A stretch of DNA of 64,000 bases from Buttiauxella sp. B2 (GCF_006376615.1 NZ_VEXQ01000018.1:32723-96722), one strand, 5' to 3'. Shown: positions 53,562-63,479, counted from the stretch's first letter. The notes: generated by a model from the sequence alone, not told the origin. Numbers and translations: made by a program.

Positions 53562-55708
53562 AGCCAATAACCTCAACACTGCACCCTTTAGTCGCCTGGA
53601 TCCAACAGACTCGTGAGTCTGTGCCGCTGGTGGATAACGAAGCTGATGGTCTGTTGCAAAAACTAGCCGCACTTCAGAACAACCAGCAACAACTCGATTT
53701 ACAGGCGGAGCAACCACTAACAATTGGTTTATACGGCCATTCAGTCGCGGGCAAACATCACTTGCTGGCTACGCTAACCGGCGATAACAACGGGCGCATT
53801 GATATTTCGCTCGGCGGAAAAGTGTTGGACTACCTGACACACATAAACCCCGGTCATGCGCCTACCGTCGCTGTACGTTTTACCCGTCGCGAACAGCCAA
53901 CTGCGGAACATTACCCGTTGTTGCTAACCCTGTGCAGTGCAAGCGCACTCGCTCAACGGATGATTCGCCAGTATCACATCACATCGGCAGCACGTTTTGC
54001 GCAGTCAGACGTTATCGCAGCAAAACTCAAAGACTTGCAGGCTAAACGCCAGGCACAACCGATGCAGGGGCTGACACAGCTACAACTGACTGATATTGCA
54101 AAGACTTACCAACAAGTGGTTCGCCGTCAGTATCATCTGGATAACGCCTTATGGCAGCAAATGGCTGAGCTGCTGCCGTGGCTGACCAGTGCCGATCAAG
54201 CCTTATTACTCGCACCGCTGTGGGGCGACAACGCCACGATGACGGCCCGCTGGCAACACCTTGCTGAAACACTCAATCATCTGGGTTATGCCCACCAGGT
54301 TTTAGCCCCTGCCAGCCTGTTGGTGGATACGTTCCTGCTTCCGGTTGAGGGATTCCTGATTCCAGGCGAGCCGGACGAACCCGAAATGAACGCTGATGTA
54401 ATGGTCTGTCCGTTAATCAAACAACAGCCGGGAACGCAAGTCAGTCTTGCACAGCGGGATTTGCAGCAACTGTGCGCTGAAATCACGCTAACGCTAAACC
54501 AGCAACCGCAGTTAGCGCAGGTCGATGTTATTGATATTCCCCTGCAACAACTTGATGACTACGCGCAGCGTCTGCAACCAGACAAACTGGTGGTATGTAA
54601 CGCCGTAGCGGAACGTCGCGAAGTAAATGCCGCCGGTAAAATGTTGGCTTGTTGGGTAGATAAAACCCAGGCCAGCAATGCCACGACTCCCGGTTTGATT
54701 TGGGCAATTACCCCACGCGATGCGCGTTTTAACGGCACAAATCTGGATGATGGCGTGCAACGCGTTATCGGCCTGCCCGGTAAACGGTGGGGTACGTTAC
54801 AAGCACTCGATAGCCGTAATATGCACCGCCTGCTGGAATGGCTGACAGATGCGCTGGTTCCGGCGCAACGTACACTGCGCATTGAAATGTTACAGGCAAC
54901 GCTGAATGCCGAGATTAACGCCCTTTTCGCGCATATTCTCGAAGAAGAAAACCTCACACCAGAACGCGCGCGTTCGAGAGCCGAAGATCTGGTGCGTGCG
55001 TTGCAATCCCATGCCGCGCAGCATGGCGAATTACTTGCCAGCTTGCTTCCGGAACGCCATGCGTTACAGCAATGCTGGCTGAATTATCAGCAATTTCATC
55101 ATCAGCAACCTGCCGATTTTAATCTTGATATCGACCTGTTCGCCGAAGAAGAAAGCAATGAACCACAGGCTCGCTCCGCTAACAGTTTTGCAAGCGTTGT
55201 CCATTTGCTGTGGATTAACCATTTACGCCAGTTAGCCACACGCCGTGAAATCGCTCATCTTTCAGGGCTGGACAACACTCAACTCCAGGCGCTGTGCCAG
55301 TTGCTGATTGTCGTCAGTTATCGACTGAAATTACCTGAACAACTGGAATCGGCATTACGCCACTGCGACGGCAGCATGGCGCAGGAAATTTCCTGTGTTA
55401 GCGCGGTGCTGGGCGATTTTGTCAGTTGGTTAGGATACGCACATATTGAGCCTTCTTTGCGCCCGGCAAGCCGCGTAAACAAAGGCTCACCGGTATTTGC
55501 CCCGCAAAAACAAGCGACAGCCAGCACACGCCTGGTTCATTTAGGCGAACAACCCACGCGCGGCAACACGTTATATGTTTATGACTGGCTGGTTGCGTTA
55601 TATACCCGCGCGGTTGAAAACATCGGTTATCGCCATCCGTTGGATGTGACCGTCGCGCAAAGAGAGGCTTTGCAGGGATTATTGGTTTCCCAGGTCGGAT
55701 TAGCGTAA
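53558..55708 (+). CDS. srfC: SrfC, P-loop-like virulence-associated protein
   Basis: The 716-residue protein matches the SrfC family. Near residues 54-75 it has a P-loop-like LTIGLYGHSVAGKHHLLATL: spacing G-x4-G-K is right (60-66), but His67 replaces the Ser/Thr of a true Walker A. The layout (N-terminal GTPase-like region, long helical remainder) recalls dynamin-like or YcjX-like proteins. Nucleotide binding is therefore uncertain. It is translationally coupled to srfB. No signal peptide is visible. Confidence 0.85.
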   Translation: MKPITSTLHPLVAWIQQTRESVPLVDNEADGLLQKLAALQNNQQQLDLQAEQPLTIGLYGHSVAGKHHLLATLTGDNNGRIDISLGGKVLDYLTHINPGHAPTVAVRFTRREQPTAEHYPLLLTLCSASALAQRMIRQYHITSAARFAQSDVIAAKLKDLQAKRQAQPMQGLTQLQLTDIAKTYQQVVRRQYHLDNALWQQMAELLPWLTSADQALLLAPLWGDNATMTARWQHLAETLNHLGYAHQVLAPASLLVDTFLLPVEGFLIPGEPDEPEMNADVMVCPLIKQQPGTQVSLAQRDLQQLCAEITLTLNQQPQLAQVDVIDIPLQQLDDYAQRLQPDKLVVCNAVAERREVNAAGKMLACWVDKTQASNATTPGLIWAITPRDARFNGTNLDDGVQRVIGLPGKRWGTLQALDSRNMHRLLEWLTDALVPAQRTLRIEMLQATLNAEINALFAHILEEENLTPERARSRAEDLVRALQSHAAQHGELLASLLPERHALQQCWLNYQQFHHQQPADFNLDIDLFAEEESNEPQARSANSFASVVHLLWINHLRQLATRREIAHLSGLDNTQLQALCQLLIVVSYRLKLPEQLESALRHCDGSMAQEISCVSAVLGDFVSWLGYAHIEPSLRPASRVNKGSPVFAPQKQATASTRLVHLGEQPTRGNTLYVYDWLVALYTRAVENIGYRHPLDVTVAQREALQGLLVSQVGLA

Positions 55709-55730
55709 ACGACAATCCGACATTACCGAC

Positions 55731-56696
55731 TTATAACCCGAATGAATGCCCCTCGCCTTGCCATCCCGTCGTTTGCAGAAATTGCTCCCAGGTCAAAGCG
55801 TGAGGGTTGACCTGGCGGCTCCACTGCAAATCGCGATCTTTACGGTAGTAACCATATTCCACCGCATATTCCGCCATACCAATAATCTCCTCCACCAATC
55901 CCCCCATCTGCGCAAATGAAGGGAAGTGTTGCATTATTTCCTGGCGCGTTACTGCTGAGCTATAAATCGCTTTTTTACCGGTAATGCGGCTAAAAGTTTC
56001 AACTATCTCTTTGGGTGAAATCATTTCACCGATGACTGGCAAAGAGCAGCCTGCGTATTTTTCCTGATGATTAAAAATCTCTAAAACTGCCGGACCGGTT
56101 GCAGTCAGCGGGTCAACAAAAGGCGCACGAAAATCTTCCGGCAAATAGACAGGAAACACGAACGTGTCGTCTTTAATGCGTGGTTGATAATATTCGAGCA
56201 GATTGGTGTAGAAAAATGCCATATAGATGAAGGAGCTAGTGACGGGTAGCGTGCGGATATATTCCTCGACCCGGCCTTTATCAGTAAAGTGCGGAACCCA
56301 TTTCTTGCCTTCGGTGATTTTATCAACATTTTCAAGACTGGTGAAAACAAGATGCTGCACGCCCGCTTCAACTGCCGCATCGGCTATCTGTTTGCCTAAT
56401 TCTGTTTCGTGTGTTTGAGCGTGGACAGCCTCCGGCGTGATACCGGGTGTCATCATAAACACGCCATGTGCTCCTTTAAACGCCTGAATAAAATCCGCTT
56501 TATGCCCTAACTCCAGCGGTACAGCCATGAGTTGCGCGCCTAAACTCGCAAGCTCCTGGGCTTCGGGGGAATCAATCCGACGCGTTAATGCGCGGACATC
56601 ATAGTGCTGGCTTTTCAACAGCGAGCGCACAACGCTACGCCCCTGCTTGCTGAGTGCGCCGACCACGGCGATAAGGGGTTTATTGTTCGCTGACAT
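55731..56696 (-). CDS. NmrA-family NAD(P)-binding protein
   Basis: The 321-residue protein has an N-terminal dinucleotide loop VVGALSKQGRSVVRSLL, a variant of the usual GATGxQG, and continues like NmrA/HSCARG redox sensors: FKGAHGVFMMTPGI, VQHLVFTSLENVDKIT, HFTDKGRVEEYI. The catalytic Tyr of SDRs is absent, so it may sense NADPH/NADP rather than catalyse. It is divergent from the LysR gene, which may regulate it, and convergent with srfC. Confidence 0.83.
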   Translation of the reverse strand: MSANNKPLIAVVGALSKQGRSVVRSLLKSQHYDVRALTRRIDSPEAQELASLGAQLMAVPLELGHKADFIQAFKGAHGVFMMTPGITPEAVHAQTHETELGKQIADAAVEAGVQHLVFTSLENVDKITEGKKWVPHFTDKGRVEEYIRTLPVTSSFIYMAFFYTNLLEYYQPRIKDDTFVFPVYLPEDFRAPFVDPLTATGPAVLEIFNHQEKYAGCSLPVIGEMISPKEIVETFSRITGKKAIYSSAVTRQEIMQHFPSFAQMGGLVEEIIGMAEYAVEYGYYRKDRDLQWSRQVNPHALTWEQFLQTTGWQGEGHSFGL

Positions 56697-56791
56697 GGTT
56701 TTATTCCTGACGTTCTGAAGGTTGAGCTTGAATTATCAGCAGCCGTGAGCAATAAGAGAAATCGATTATTTTATATTAAGGAATCCATCAG

Positions 56792-57688
56792 ATGGATACC
56801 ATGAGGCTCGATTTAAACCTGTTACTGACTCTCGAAGCGTTGCTCACGGAACAAAATGTGACAAAAGCAGCAGCAAGATTGCATCTCAGCCAACCTGCCG
56901 TCAGCGCGCAACTTAACCGTCTGCGGGATATGTTTGATGATCCTTTGTTAATTCCAGCAAGACGAGGAATGACGCCAACAGCCAAAGCCCTTGAGTTGTT
57001 GGCACCGCTGCGCGAATCGCTGGAGCAACTCCGCCAGACCTTGCATTCACACCAGGATTTTTATCCTGAACGGGCAAATATGACCGTCACGATTGCGTGT
57101 ACCGACTACACTCAGGCCGCAATCGTGATGCCGCTGGTTGTGGCTCTACGCAAAAAAGCGCCGGGGGTACGCATTGCTGTGCGGCATTTTAACCCTGCAC
57201 TCTATGAGCAACAGTTGGCGAGCGGCGAAGTCGATATCGCCCTTGCTGCACCAGACGCTTCCAAATCCCATCTAAGAACCTGCCATTTATTTGATGAGAC
57301 GTATGTATTAATTGGCCGGCGGGGCCATCCTTTGCTGCAAAAAAACCTGCCTATTGAAACGTTTGTCCAGCTCGAACATGTCATTGTTTCTCCAGGCGGA
57401 GGCAGTTTTACGACACCGATAGACGACGCACTAGCAACGTTTGGGTATAAACGTAATGTCGTTATGTCAGCCGCAACATTTTTATTTGTTCCTCAAATTG
57501 TCTCAATGAGTGACCTTGTGGGCCTGGTTCCAAAGCGGCTAATGCAAGTGAAGCCGGAACAACTCACCGTGATTGAACTACCCTGGCTTGCGGAACAATT
57601 TGACGTAAGCCAGGTGTGGCACGAGCGCAGCCATGGGCATGCTGGACACCGTTGGATTAGAGACTTAATTGTCGAATTACAACTTTGA
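56792..57688 (+). CDS. LysR-family regulator
   Basis: The 298-residue LysR protein has the helix-turn-helix LDLNLLLTLEALLTEQNVTKAAARLHLSQPAVSAQLNRLRDMFDDPLL and an effector domain (about 92-298). DPLLIPARRGMTPT is typical of the NodD/SyrM-like branch that controls aromatic-compound genes. It is divergent from the NmrA gene and 64 bases upstream of an aldehyde dehydrogenase gene on the same strand. AAGGAATCC lies before the ATG. Confidence 0.87.
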   Translation: MDTMRLDLNLLLTLEALLTEQNVTKAAARLHLSQPAVSAQLNRLRDMFDDPLLIPARRGMTPTAKALELLAPLRESLEQLRQTLHSHQDFYPERANMTVTIACTDYTQAAIVMPLVVALRKKAPGVRIAVRHFNPALYEQQLASGEVDIALAAPDASKSHLRTCHLFDETYVLIGRRGHPLLQKNLPIETFVQLEHVIVSPGGGSFTTPIDDALATFGYKRNVVMSAATFLFVPQIVSMSDLVGLVPKRLMQVKPEQLTVIELPWLAEQFDVSQVWHERSHGHAGHRWIRDLIVELQL

Positions 57689-57752
57689 AAGCCCCGTAAT
57701 TCTGACTACACTCGATGGCACCTTAACATTTCAATAACAAAAGAGGTGTCAC

Positions 57753-59219
57753 ATGCCGCACACATCCCCTGTCTCTATTTCTATGTTAATCAATGGACTG
57801 TCTGTTGATGCTCAAAACCAGGCAACGTTTGAACGCCGCAACCCACTCGATGAACACGTTGCCACGATAGCCCCTGCGGCCACCGTCATTGATGCACGCG
57901 CAGCGGTAGATGCAGCAAGCCAGGCTTTTGTGAGTTGGTCGCAAACTGGGCCAAACCAACGCCGCGCTTTACTGCTTAAAGCCGCCGATGCTCTGGAATC
58001 AAAGCAAGCAGCGTTTGTTGCGGCAATGACCGCAGAAACCGGTGCATCGACACAATGGGCTGAATTTAATGTGCACTTAGGTGCGGGATTGCTGCGTGAA
58101 GCTGCCGCACTCACCACACAAATTAACGGTGAAGTTATCCCCTCTGATGTACCCGGAAACCTGGCAATGGCCATTCGCCAACCTGCGGGTGTGGTATTGG
58201 GTATGGCACCGTGGAATGCGCCGATTATCCTCGGTGTGCGTGCTATCGCCACACCGCTGGCGTGCGGAAACTGCGTGGTGCTAAAAGGTTCTGAAATCTC
58301 ACCCGCGACACATGGTTTGATTATTGATGCCCTTAGCGAGGCGGGATTCCCGGCGGGGGTAGTTAATTTCGTGACCAACGCGCCGCAAGATGCCGCCGCA
58401 GTTGTTGAAGCTATGATTGCGCATCCGGCAGTGCGCCGCGTGAACTTCACCGGTTCGACGCACGTCGGGCGGATTATTGCGCAAACCTGTGCGCGTTATC
58501 TGAAGCCGGTGATATTGGAACTGGGCGGTAAAGCGCCATTGTTGGTTTTGCATGATGCTGATGTTGAATTAGCCGTAAACTGCGCAGCCTTTGGGGCTTT
58601 CGCCAACTCAGGGCAAATCTGCATGTCGACCGAGCGCATTGTAGTGGACGAACGTGTTGCCGATGAGTTTGTGGCGAAATTTGCCGCCAAAGCGGCCAGC
58701 TTGCCGTGCCGTGACCCACGCGTTGGCCCTACTGTTTTGGGTTCCGTTGTTGATGTGCAGACGGTTTCGCGCTGCAATGACTTGATTGATGATGCGCTGG
58801 CCAAAGGTGCAAAACTGGTTGCTGGCGGCAAAGCAGACTCAATATTAATGCCCGCCACGGTGCTGGATTTTGTCACCAATGAAATGCGTATTTATCACGA
58901 AGAATCCTTTGGCCCGGTAAAAGGCATAATCCGAGTGAAAGATGATGAGGAAGCCATCGCTGTTGCGAATGACAACGAGTTGGGACTTTCTGCGGCAGTA
59001 TTCAGCCGTGACGTGGCGCGGGCGTGGAATATTGCCAGCCGTATTCAAAGCGGGATTTGCCACATCAACAGCCCAACGGTACACGATGAAGCACAAATGC
59101 CATTTGGCGGCGTCAAAGACTCCGGCTATGGGCGTTTTGGTGGGCTTGCGGGAGTCCGTGAGTTTACCGAACTACGTTGGATAACCATGCAAACGCAGCC
59201 ACGTCCGTTACCGTTCTAA
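57753..59219 (+). CDS. Aldehyde dehydrogenase, vanillin/salicylaldehyde type
   Basis: The 488-residue enzyme has the catalytic set Asn155 (APWNAP), Glu256 (LELGGKAPL) and Cys290 (GQICMST). The stretches GAGLLREAAALTTQINGEVIPSD, RQPAGVVLGMAPWNAPIILGVRAIATPLACGN and HDEAQMPFGGVKDSGYGRFGG are those of salicylaldehyde, vanillin and benzaldehyde dehydrogenases, so an aromatic aldehyde is a likely substrate. AGAGG precedes the ATG. The upstream LysR gene probably regulates it. Confidence 0.85.
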   Translation: MPHTSPVSISMLINGLSVDAQNQATFERRNPLDEHVATIAPAATVIDARAAVDAASQAFVSWSQTGPNQRRALLLKAADALESKQAAFVAAMTAETGASTQWAEFNVHLGAGLLREAAALTTQINGEVIPSDVPGNLAMAIRQPAGVVLGMAPWNAPIILGVRAIATPLACGNCVVLKGSEISPATHGLIIDALSEAGFPAGVVNFVTNAPQDAAAVVEAMIAHPAVRRVNFTGSTHVGRIIAQTCARYLKPVILELGGKAPLLVLHDADVELAVNCAAFGAFANSGQICMSTERIVVDERVADEFVAKFAAKAASLPCRDPRVGPTVLGSVVDVQTVSRCNDLIDDALAKGAKLVAGGKADSILMPATVLDFVTNEMRIYHEESFGPVKGIIRVKDDEEAIAVANDNELGLSAAVFSRDVARAWNIASRIQSGICHINSPTVHDEAQMPFGGVKDSGYGRFGGLAGVREFTELRWITMQTQPRPLPF

Positions 59220-59239
59220 TAAGCTGAAACCGGCCTGAA

Positions 59240-59400
59240 TTAACGGACATTTTTCGGCAAACAGCCATAGTGTTGCCGAAATTTGGCGGTGAATCGCGAA
59301 CTGGAAAGATACCCACAGCGCGAAGGACATACGTAAGAATCTGGTAGGTGGCATTTACTTTTGTTTTCTGCCAGGATTTGCGCATTCATCAACCAACTGA
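59240..59400 (-). pseudogene. Remnant of an AraC-family regulator C-terminus
   Basis: On the minus strand a frame reads AQILAENKSK, a garbled stretch, then GYLSSSRFTAKFRQHYGCLPKNVR and a stop. The last part is the second helix-turn-helix of an AraC-type regulator. The expected link of about 11 residues is too long and out of frame, and no upstream domain exists. It is a decayed fragment. Confidence 0.5.
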
Positions 59401-59468
59401 ATATAAGGAGGATCCCATGCTGTTTTGTGAAATGTTGTTTATTTCGCAGACTTTTGGTGATCGCCATA

Positions 59469-59512
59469 GCTCAAGCGTTATCGATATCGCACTGCGATAG
59501 CCCTGCTTGAGC
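59469..59512. repeat. Nested palindrome upstream of the ABC-F gene
   Basis: Outer arms GCTCAAGC and GCTTGAGC enclose a perfect inner hairpin TATCGCA-C-TGCGATA (59485-59499). There is no T-run. It may be a cruciform, a REP-like element or the leader structure of the ABC-F message. Confidence 0.6.
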
Positions 59513-59607
59513 GAAGCTAACTGAATCCCTTCCCTCGGGCTTACCGGGTTATCGTCAGCCATATTTGACGAGGCGTTTTAACGCCTGTAACTCTTGAGTA
59601 AGCAACA

Positions 59608-61335
59608 ATGAGCACATTATTAACCGCACAATCTCTTAGCCTTGATACCGCATTTGGCCCACTACTGGCAGATATAACCTTTACGCTGAAAAAAGGTGAT
59701 CGCCTGGGTTTAATCGGCCACAACGGCTGCGGAAAAAGTACCCTTCTTAAATTGCTCGATGGCACTATTTCTGCAAATAGTGGCAGCGTGACGCGTGCGC
59801 ATCACTGTCTGTTGGCGCGAGTCGAACAGCATCTACCTGAAGATTTGCATACGCTAACGTTGCTCGATGCGGTAATGGCACGCCTTAGTGACGCGCAACA
59901 ACACACTGAAGGATGGCGAGCACAAGCATTACTTGCCAGCATGGGGTTTGACGAAACCGCATGGCAACTCACCGCCGGCACACTCAGTGGTGGGCAACAC
60001 ACGCGTTTATTACTGGCGCGAGCGTTAATTACCCAGCCGGATCTTTTGCTACTGGACGAACCCAGCAACCACCTCGATTTACCGACCTTGCTATGGCTGG
60101 AGCAATTCTTACGCAACTGGAGCGGCAGCTTTGTGCTGGTTTCTCACGATCAACACCTGTTGGATAACGTGACCAATGGGACGTGGATCCTGCACGACTA
60201 CGGGTTGAGTTTCTTCCAGCTACCCTGTTCTGCGGCACGCGCTGCGTTGGTTGAACGTGATAAAACCGATGCACATCGTCATCAGGCAGAGCAAAAGGAA
60301 ATCGACCGAATTTCTGCCAGTGCCAAACGTTTGGCAACCTGGGGGCGAGTCTACGATAACGAAGACCTTGCCCGCAAAGCGAAGCAAATGGAAAAACGCG
60401 TAGACAAGTTAAAGGACAACCAGACGGAACTCAGTGCTGCGAATCTGTGGCAGTTGATTCTTAAAGGCGAGGCCTTACCTGCAGATCGTTTGCTGGAAAT
60501 AGAGAACCTGGCAGTAAGCCCAGCACCTGAATGCCCGCCGCTGTTCAACCTGCCGATACAGCGTCTGAAAAGTGGTGATCGGGTAGCGATAATCGGACGC
60601 AACGGTTGTGGAAAATCTTCTCTGTTACGCCTGCTGTGGCAGCACTATCAGCAACAGCAGGATGAAACAGCTATACGCCTTCATCCCCGTGTCGATATGG
60701 GTTATTACGACCAGACGCTACACCAATTACGCGATGGCGATACGCTGCTTGAAGCGCTAGAACCTTTCGCGGCGTTGACCGAACGTGACCGCAAAATGGC
60801 GTTAATCAGCGCCGGTTTTGTCTGGCTGCGCCACGGGCAAACGGTTAGCACATTGAGCGGCGGCGAGCGTTCGCGTCTGTTATTTGTTGGGCTGACGCTT
60901 GCGCGTTATTCGCTATTGCTACTTGATGAGCCAACCAACCACCTGGATATGGAAGGCAAAGAAGCGCTGGCGGACACGCTGCAAAACTACGCAGGAGGCG
61001 TGTTGCTGGTGACGCACGACCGCACGTTGATCGCTAAAAGCTGTAACCGCTTCTGGCTGATTGATAATGGTGAATTGAGTGAATGGCATTCTCTGGAAGG
61101 GTTGTATGCACAATTGACGGGTGAAAATCCGCAAATTACACCGCCTTCCCGGCAAACAGAACTCATGTCTTGTGTCGTCCACAGTGAAACAGATGCCTGG
61201 CTTGAACGGTTGGTAAAACTGGAGGAAAAACTTGCACAAGATTTATCACGCAAGCAAAGCCATCAGAAACCAGCCCTACAGCAGCAATGGCGCAAAGAGA
61301 TAGAGATGCTTAATCAGCGGCTTGAACAGGAGTAA
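59608..61335 (+). CDS. ABC-F family ATPase
   Basis: The 575-residue protein has two ABC domains and no membrane segment, the ABC-F plan of ribosome-associated translation factors and antibiotic-resistance proteins. Walker A boxes are GHNGCGKST (37-45) and GRNGCGKSS (about 330); signatures are LSGGQHTRLLLARAL and LSGGERSRLLF; Walker B boxes are LLLLDEPSNHLD and LLLLDEPTNHLD. A charged linker (about 205-290) between them is the interdomain P-site-tRNA arm. It ends in a short coiled tail. Which ABC-F subgroup it belongs to is not settled by eye. Confidence 0.9.
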   Translation: MSTLLTAQSLSLDTAFGPLLADITFTLKKGDRLGLIGHNGCGKSTLLKLLDGTISANSGSVTRAHHCLLARVEQHLPEDLHTLTLLDAVMARLSDAQQHTEGWRAQALLASMGFDETAWQLTAGTLSGGQHTRLLLARALITQPDLLLLDEPSNHLDLPTLLWLEQFLRNWSGSFVLVSHDQHLLDNVTNGTWILHDYGLSFFQLPCSAARAALVERDKTDAHRHQAEQKEIDRISASAKRLATWGRVYDNEDLARKAKQMEKRVDKLKDNQTELSAANLWQLILKGEALPADRLLEIENLAVSPAPECPPLFNLPIQRLKSGDRVAIIGRNGCGKSSLLRLLWQHYQQQQDETAIRLHPRVDMGYYDQTLHQLRDGDTLLEALEPFAALTERDRKMALISAGFVWLRHGQTVSTLSGGERSRLLFVGLTLARYSLLLLDEPTNHLDMEGKEALADTLQNYAGGVLLVTHDRTLIAKSCNRFWLIDNGELSEWHSLEGLYAQLTGENPQITPPSRQTELMSCVVHSETDAWLERLVKLEEKLAQDLSRKQSHQKPALQQQWRKEIEMLNQRLEQE

Positions 61336-61342
61336 TACCCTG

Positions 61343-61369
61343 CCCGTGGCACTGTTACAGTGTCACGGG
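61343..61369 (+). terminator. Terminator hairpin of the ABC-F gene
   Basis: CCCGTGGCACTG-TTA-CAGTGTCACGGG forms a 12-pair stem with one G-T pair just after the ABC-F stop. The loop TTA (61355-61357) is the stop codon of the convergent YciI-type gene, so the two ends are fused in one structure. Confidence 0.7.
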
Positions 61370-61648
61370 ATTATCAAACGCTTTACTCAGGCTGTGCAGC
61401 TCAACACGCTCGCGCAGCCCTTCTCGCCAGAATGGATCCTGCAAATAGCACACGTGCGCCTCGGCAAAAGAGTCAACTTCCACCAACCAGCATGCGCCAT
61501 CAGGGGTATCACAATCTTCAGTTCGTAAAGATCCGGCGATTTTGATAACCGATTGATGACGAGCCAGCCAGTCGAGATGTGCAGGTAGCCAACGTTGTCG
61601 TAGCGACAGACAATCGGGTTTGTCATAAAAACGTAGCATAAATAGCAT
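61355..61648 (-). CDS. YciI-family small protein
   Basis: The 97-residue protein has the YciI/DGPF ferredoxin-like pattern: MLFMLRFYDKPDCLSLRQRWLPAHLDWL, IKIAGSLRTED, GACWLVEVDSFAEAHVCYLQDPFWREGL. The His in LPAHLDWL and Asp in LQDPFW are the conserved family residues. It is cytosolic, of unknown function. Its 3' end forms the loop of the ABC-F terminator. Confidence 0.85.
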   Translation of the reverse strand: MLFMLRFYDKPDCLSLRQRWLPAHLDWLARHQSVIKIAGSLRTEDCDTPDGACWLVEVDSFAEAHVCYLQDPFWREGLRERVELHSLSKAFDNPVTL

Positions 61649-61787
61649 GTTAACCTCAGCGTAAATGCTGAAACTGAAGTGAACGGTAGATGTCGATTAC
61701 GCTAATCCACCGTACGAAACCCCATCATCTAGCTTCTTTTGTCGCCCAGGTTAACGCTTACGACACCCCGGAAAGCTGAAGTGATAC

Positions 61788-63479
61788 CTAAAATGTAGCC
61801 CAGTTATCGTCTTCGTCTATCACTGCTTTGGCGGTCTTCACGATGCTTTTTGGCTTTTGCGGTTGAGTTTTAACAACAGCAGGTTGATGGCTTAAACGGA
61901 ATGTGCCAACTGCCGCCGTTAAACGCGCCGCCTGTTGTTCAAGCGAAACTGCTGCCGCAGAGGCTTCTTCAACCAGTGAAGCGTTCTGCTGGGTGACGTT
62001 ATCCATTTCGTTTATTGCCAGCCCGACTTGTTCAATGCCACGGCTTTGCTCATCCGAAGCGGCGGCAATTTCTTGCATGATATCGGTAACACGGCGTACT
62101 GCGCCGACGATCCCCGTCATGGTTTCACCCGCATGCGCGACTTGCTTCGAACCGTTATCAACCAGTGATACCGACTCGCTGATTAATCCTTCAATTTCTT
62201 TAGCTGCTTGTGCACTGCGTTGCGCCAGTGTGCGCACTTCTGTTGCAACCACAGCAAAACCTCGGCCTTGCTCGCCCGCTCTTGCGGCTTCCACTGCGGC
62301 ATTCAAAGCCAGAATGTTGGTCTGGAAAGCAATGCTGTTGATGACCGCGGTTATCTCAGAAATTTTCTTCGAGCTGGCGGAGATATTGTTCATGGTGCTC
62401 ACCACACCGGAAACAATTCGCCCGCCATCGCTGGCTTTGTGGGACGCTTCTTGCGCAAGTTTTGTGGCGTGATGGGCGTTATCCGCATTCTGTTTCACCG
62501 TGGCGGTTAACTGCTCCATGCTGGCGGCTGTTTCCTCAAGCGCTGCGACTTGTTGCTCGGTGCGCGATGATAAATCAGTATTTCCGGCCGAGATTTCACT
62601 GGTCCCCTGATAAATTGCCTCCGCCCCCATGCGTACTTCTCCGACTGTCGTCACCAGCGAGGCCTGCATATCCTGCAAGTTCTGGTTAAGTTTGCCGATT
62701 TCACTGTTACCAAATGCCTGTGGCGCCAGGGTTAAGTCCCCTTTTGCGATATGTTCGATACGCGTTACCGCTTGTTGCAGCGGTTGAACAACTACGCGAC
62801 GCAACACCACAAAAGTAAAGACAGTCAGGAACAACGCCAGCAAAAAGGCCCCTGCCATCAGCATCACACTGAAATGCGCCCGCAGCTGAGCTTGTTCTTT
62901 AAGGGCTTCAGCACGTTCGGTACGAATCTGCGCCGCCTGTACTAAAACGTTGGTGTAATCGGCATCTAGCTTGCGCGCTTGTTCATTTTCATGATTGATG
63001 ATGGCTTCAAACATGCCGTTTTTGGCATATTTCATCATCGGCAGCATGCCTTGATTCAGGTACTCATCAAAGCGTGCGCGCAACTGGTTATCCAGCGCTT
63101 CACCCTCTGCAACCTTATCTGCACGCGCCATATAAATGTCGAAGCTAGTCTGCGCTTGTTTAATCAGCCTGTCGGCTTCACCGATATTAAATTTCATATC
63201 ATCCATATCAGCCACGCGCCCTGCTGCACCCGCATGAATGATGTTCAATCGTGCACTGCGCAGATTGGCCGAGCTATCAGAAAGACCGATACGCACCTGG
63301 ATTTCGTTAGTAACGTCTTGCAGCGCTTTGTCACTTTGAATCAAAAAGTAGCTTGCCAGCCCGACGCACAGGGCAAACAAAACTAAGATCCCAACCAGAA
63401 TAGAGGTAAACAGCGGCACCAACCGAATATGGTGCCAGAAGCGAACAGCCCCCTGCGGGGAGATTTTTTTAATGGCCAT
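61788..63479 (-). CDS. Methyl-accepting chemotaxis protein, four-helix-bundle sensor, NWATF tail
   Basis: The 563-residue (from 63479) receptor has an N-terminal membrane helix near 21-45, a periplasmic four-helix-type ligand domain (about 50-205; [27 protein letters not shown]), a second membrane helix near 210-232, HAMP, and a signalling helix with the intact tip [44 protein letters not shown]. It ends in NWATF, a CheR/CheB-docking pentapeptide like NWETF of Tar and Tsr. The frame opens 63 codons upstream, but a sigma-28 promoter lies within that stretch, so the later ATG is right. The ligand is unknown. Confidence 0.92.
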   Translation of the reverse strand: MAIKKISPQGAVRFWHHIRLVPLFTSILVGILVLFALCVGLASYFLIQSDKALQDVTNEIQVRIGLSDSSANLRSARLNIIHAGAAGRVADMDDMKFNIGEADRLIKQAQTSFDIYMARADKVAEGEALDNQLRARFDEYLNQGMLPMMKYAKNGMFEAIINHENEQARKLDADYTNVLVQAAQIRTERAEALKEQAQLRAHFSVMLMAGAFLLALFLTVFTFVVLRRVVVQPLQQAVTRIEHIAKGDLTLAPQAFGNSEIGKLNQNLQDMQASLVTTVGEVRMGAEAIYQGTSEISAGNTDLSSRTEQQVAALEETAASMEQLTATVKQNADNAHHATKLAQEASHKASDGGRIVSGVVSTMNNISASSKKISEITAVINSIAFQTNILALNAAVEAARAGEQGRGFAVVATEVRTLAQRSAQAAKEIEGLISESVSLVDNGSKQVAHAGETMTGIVGAVRRVTDIMQEIAAASDEQSRGIEQVGLAINEMDNVTQQNASLVEEASAAAVSLEQQAARLTAAVGTFRLSHQPAVVKTQPQKPKSIVKTAKAVIDEDDNWATF

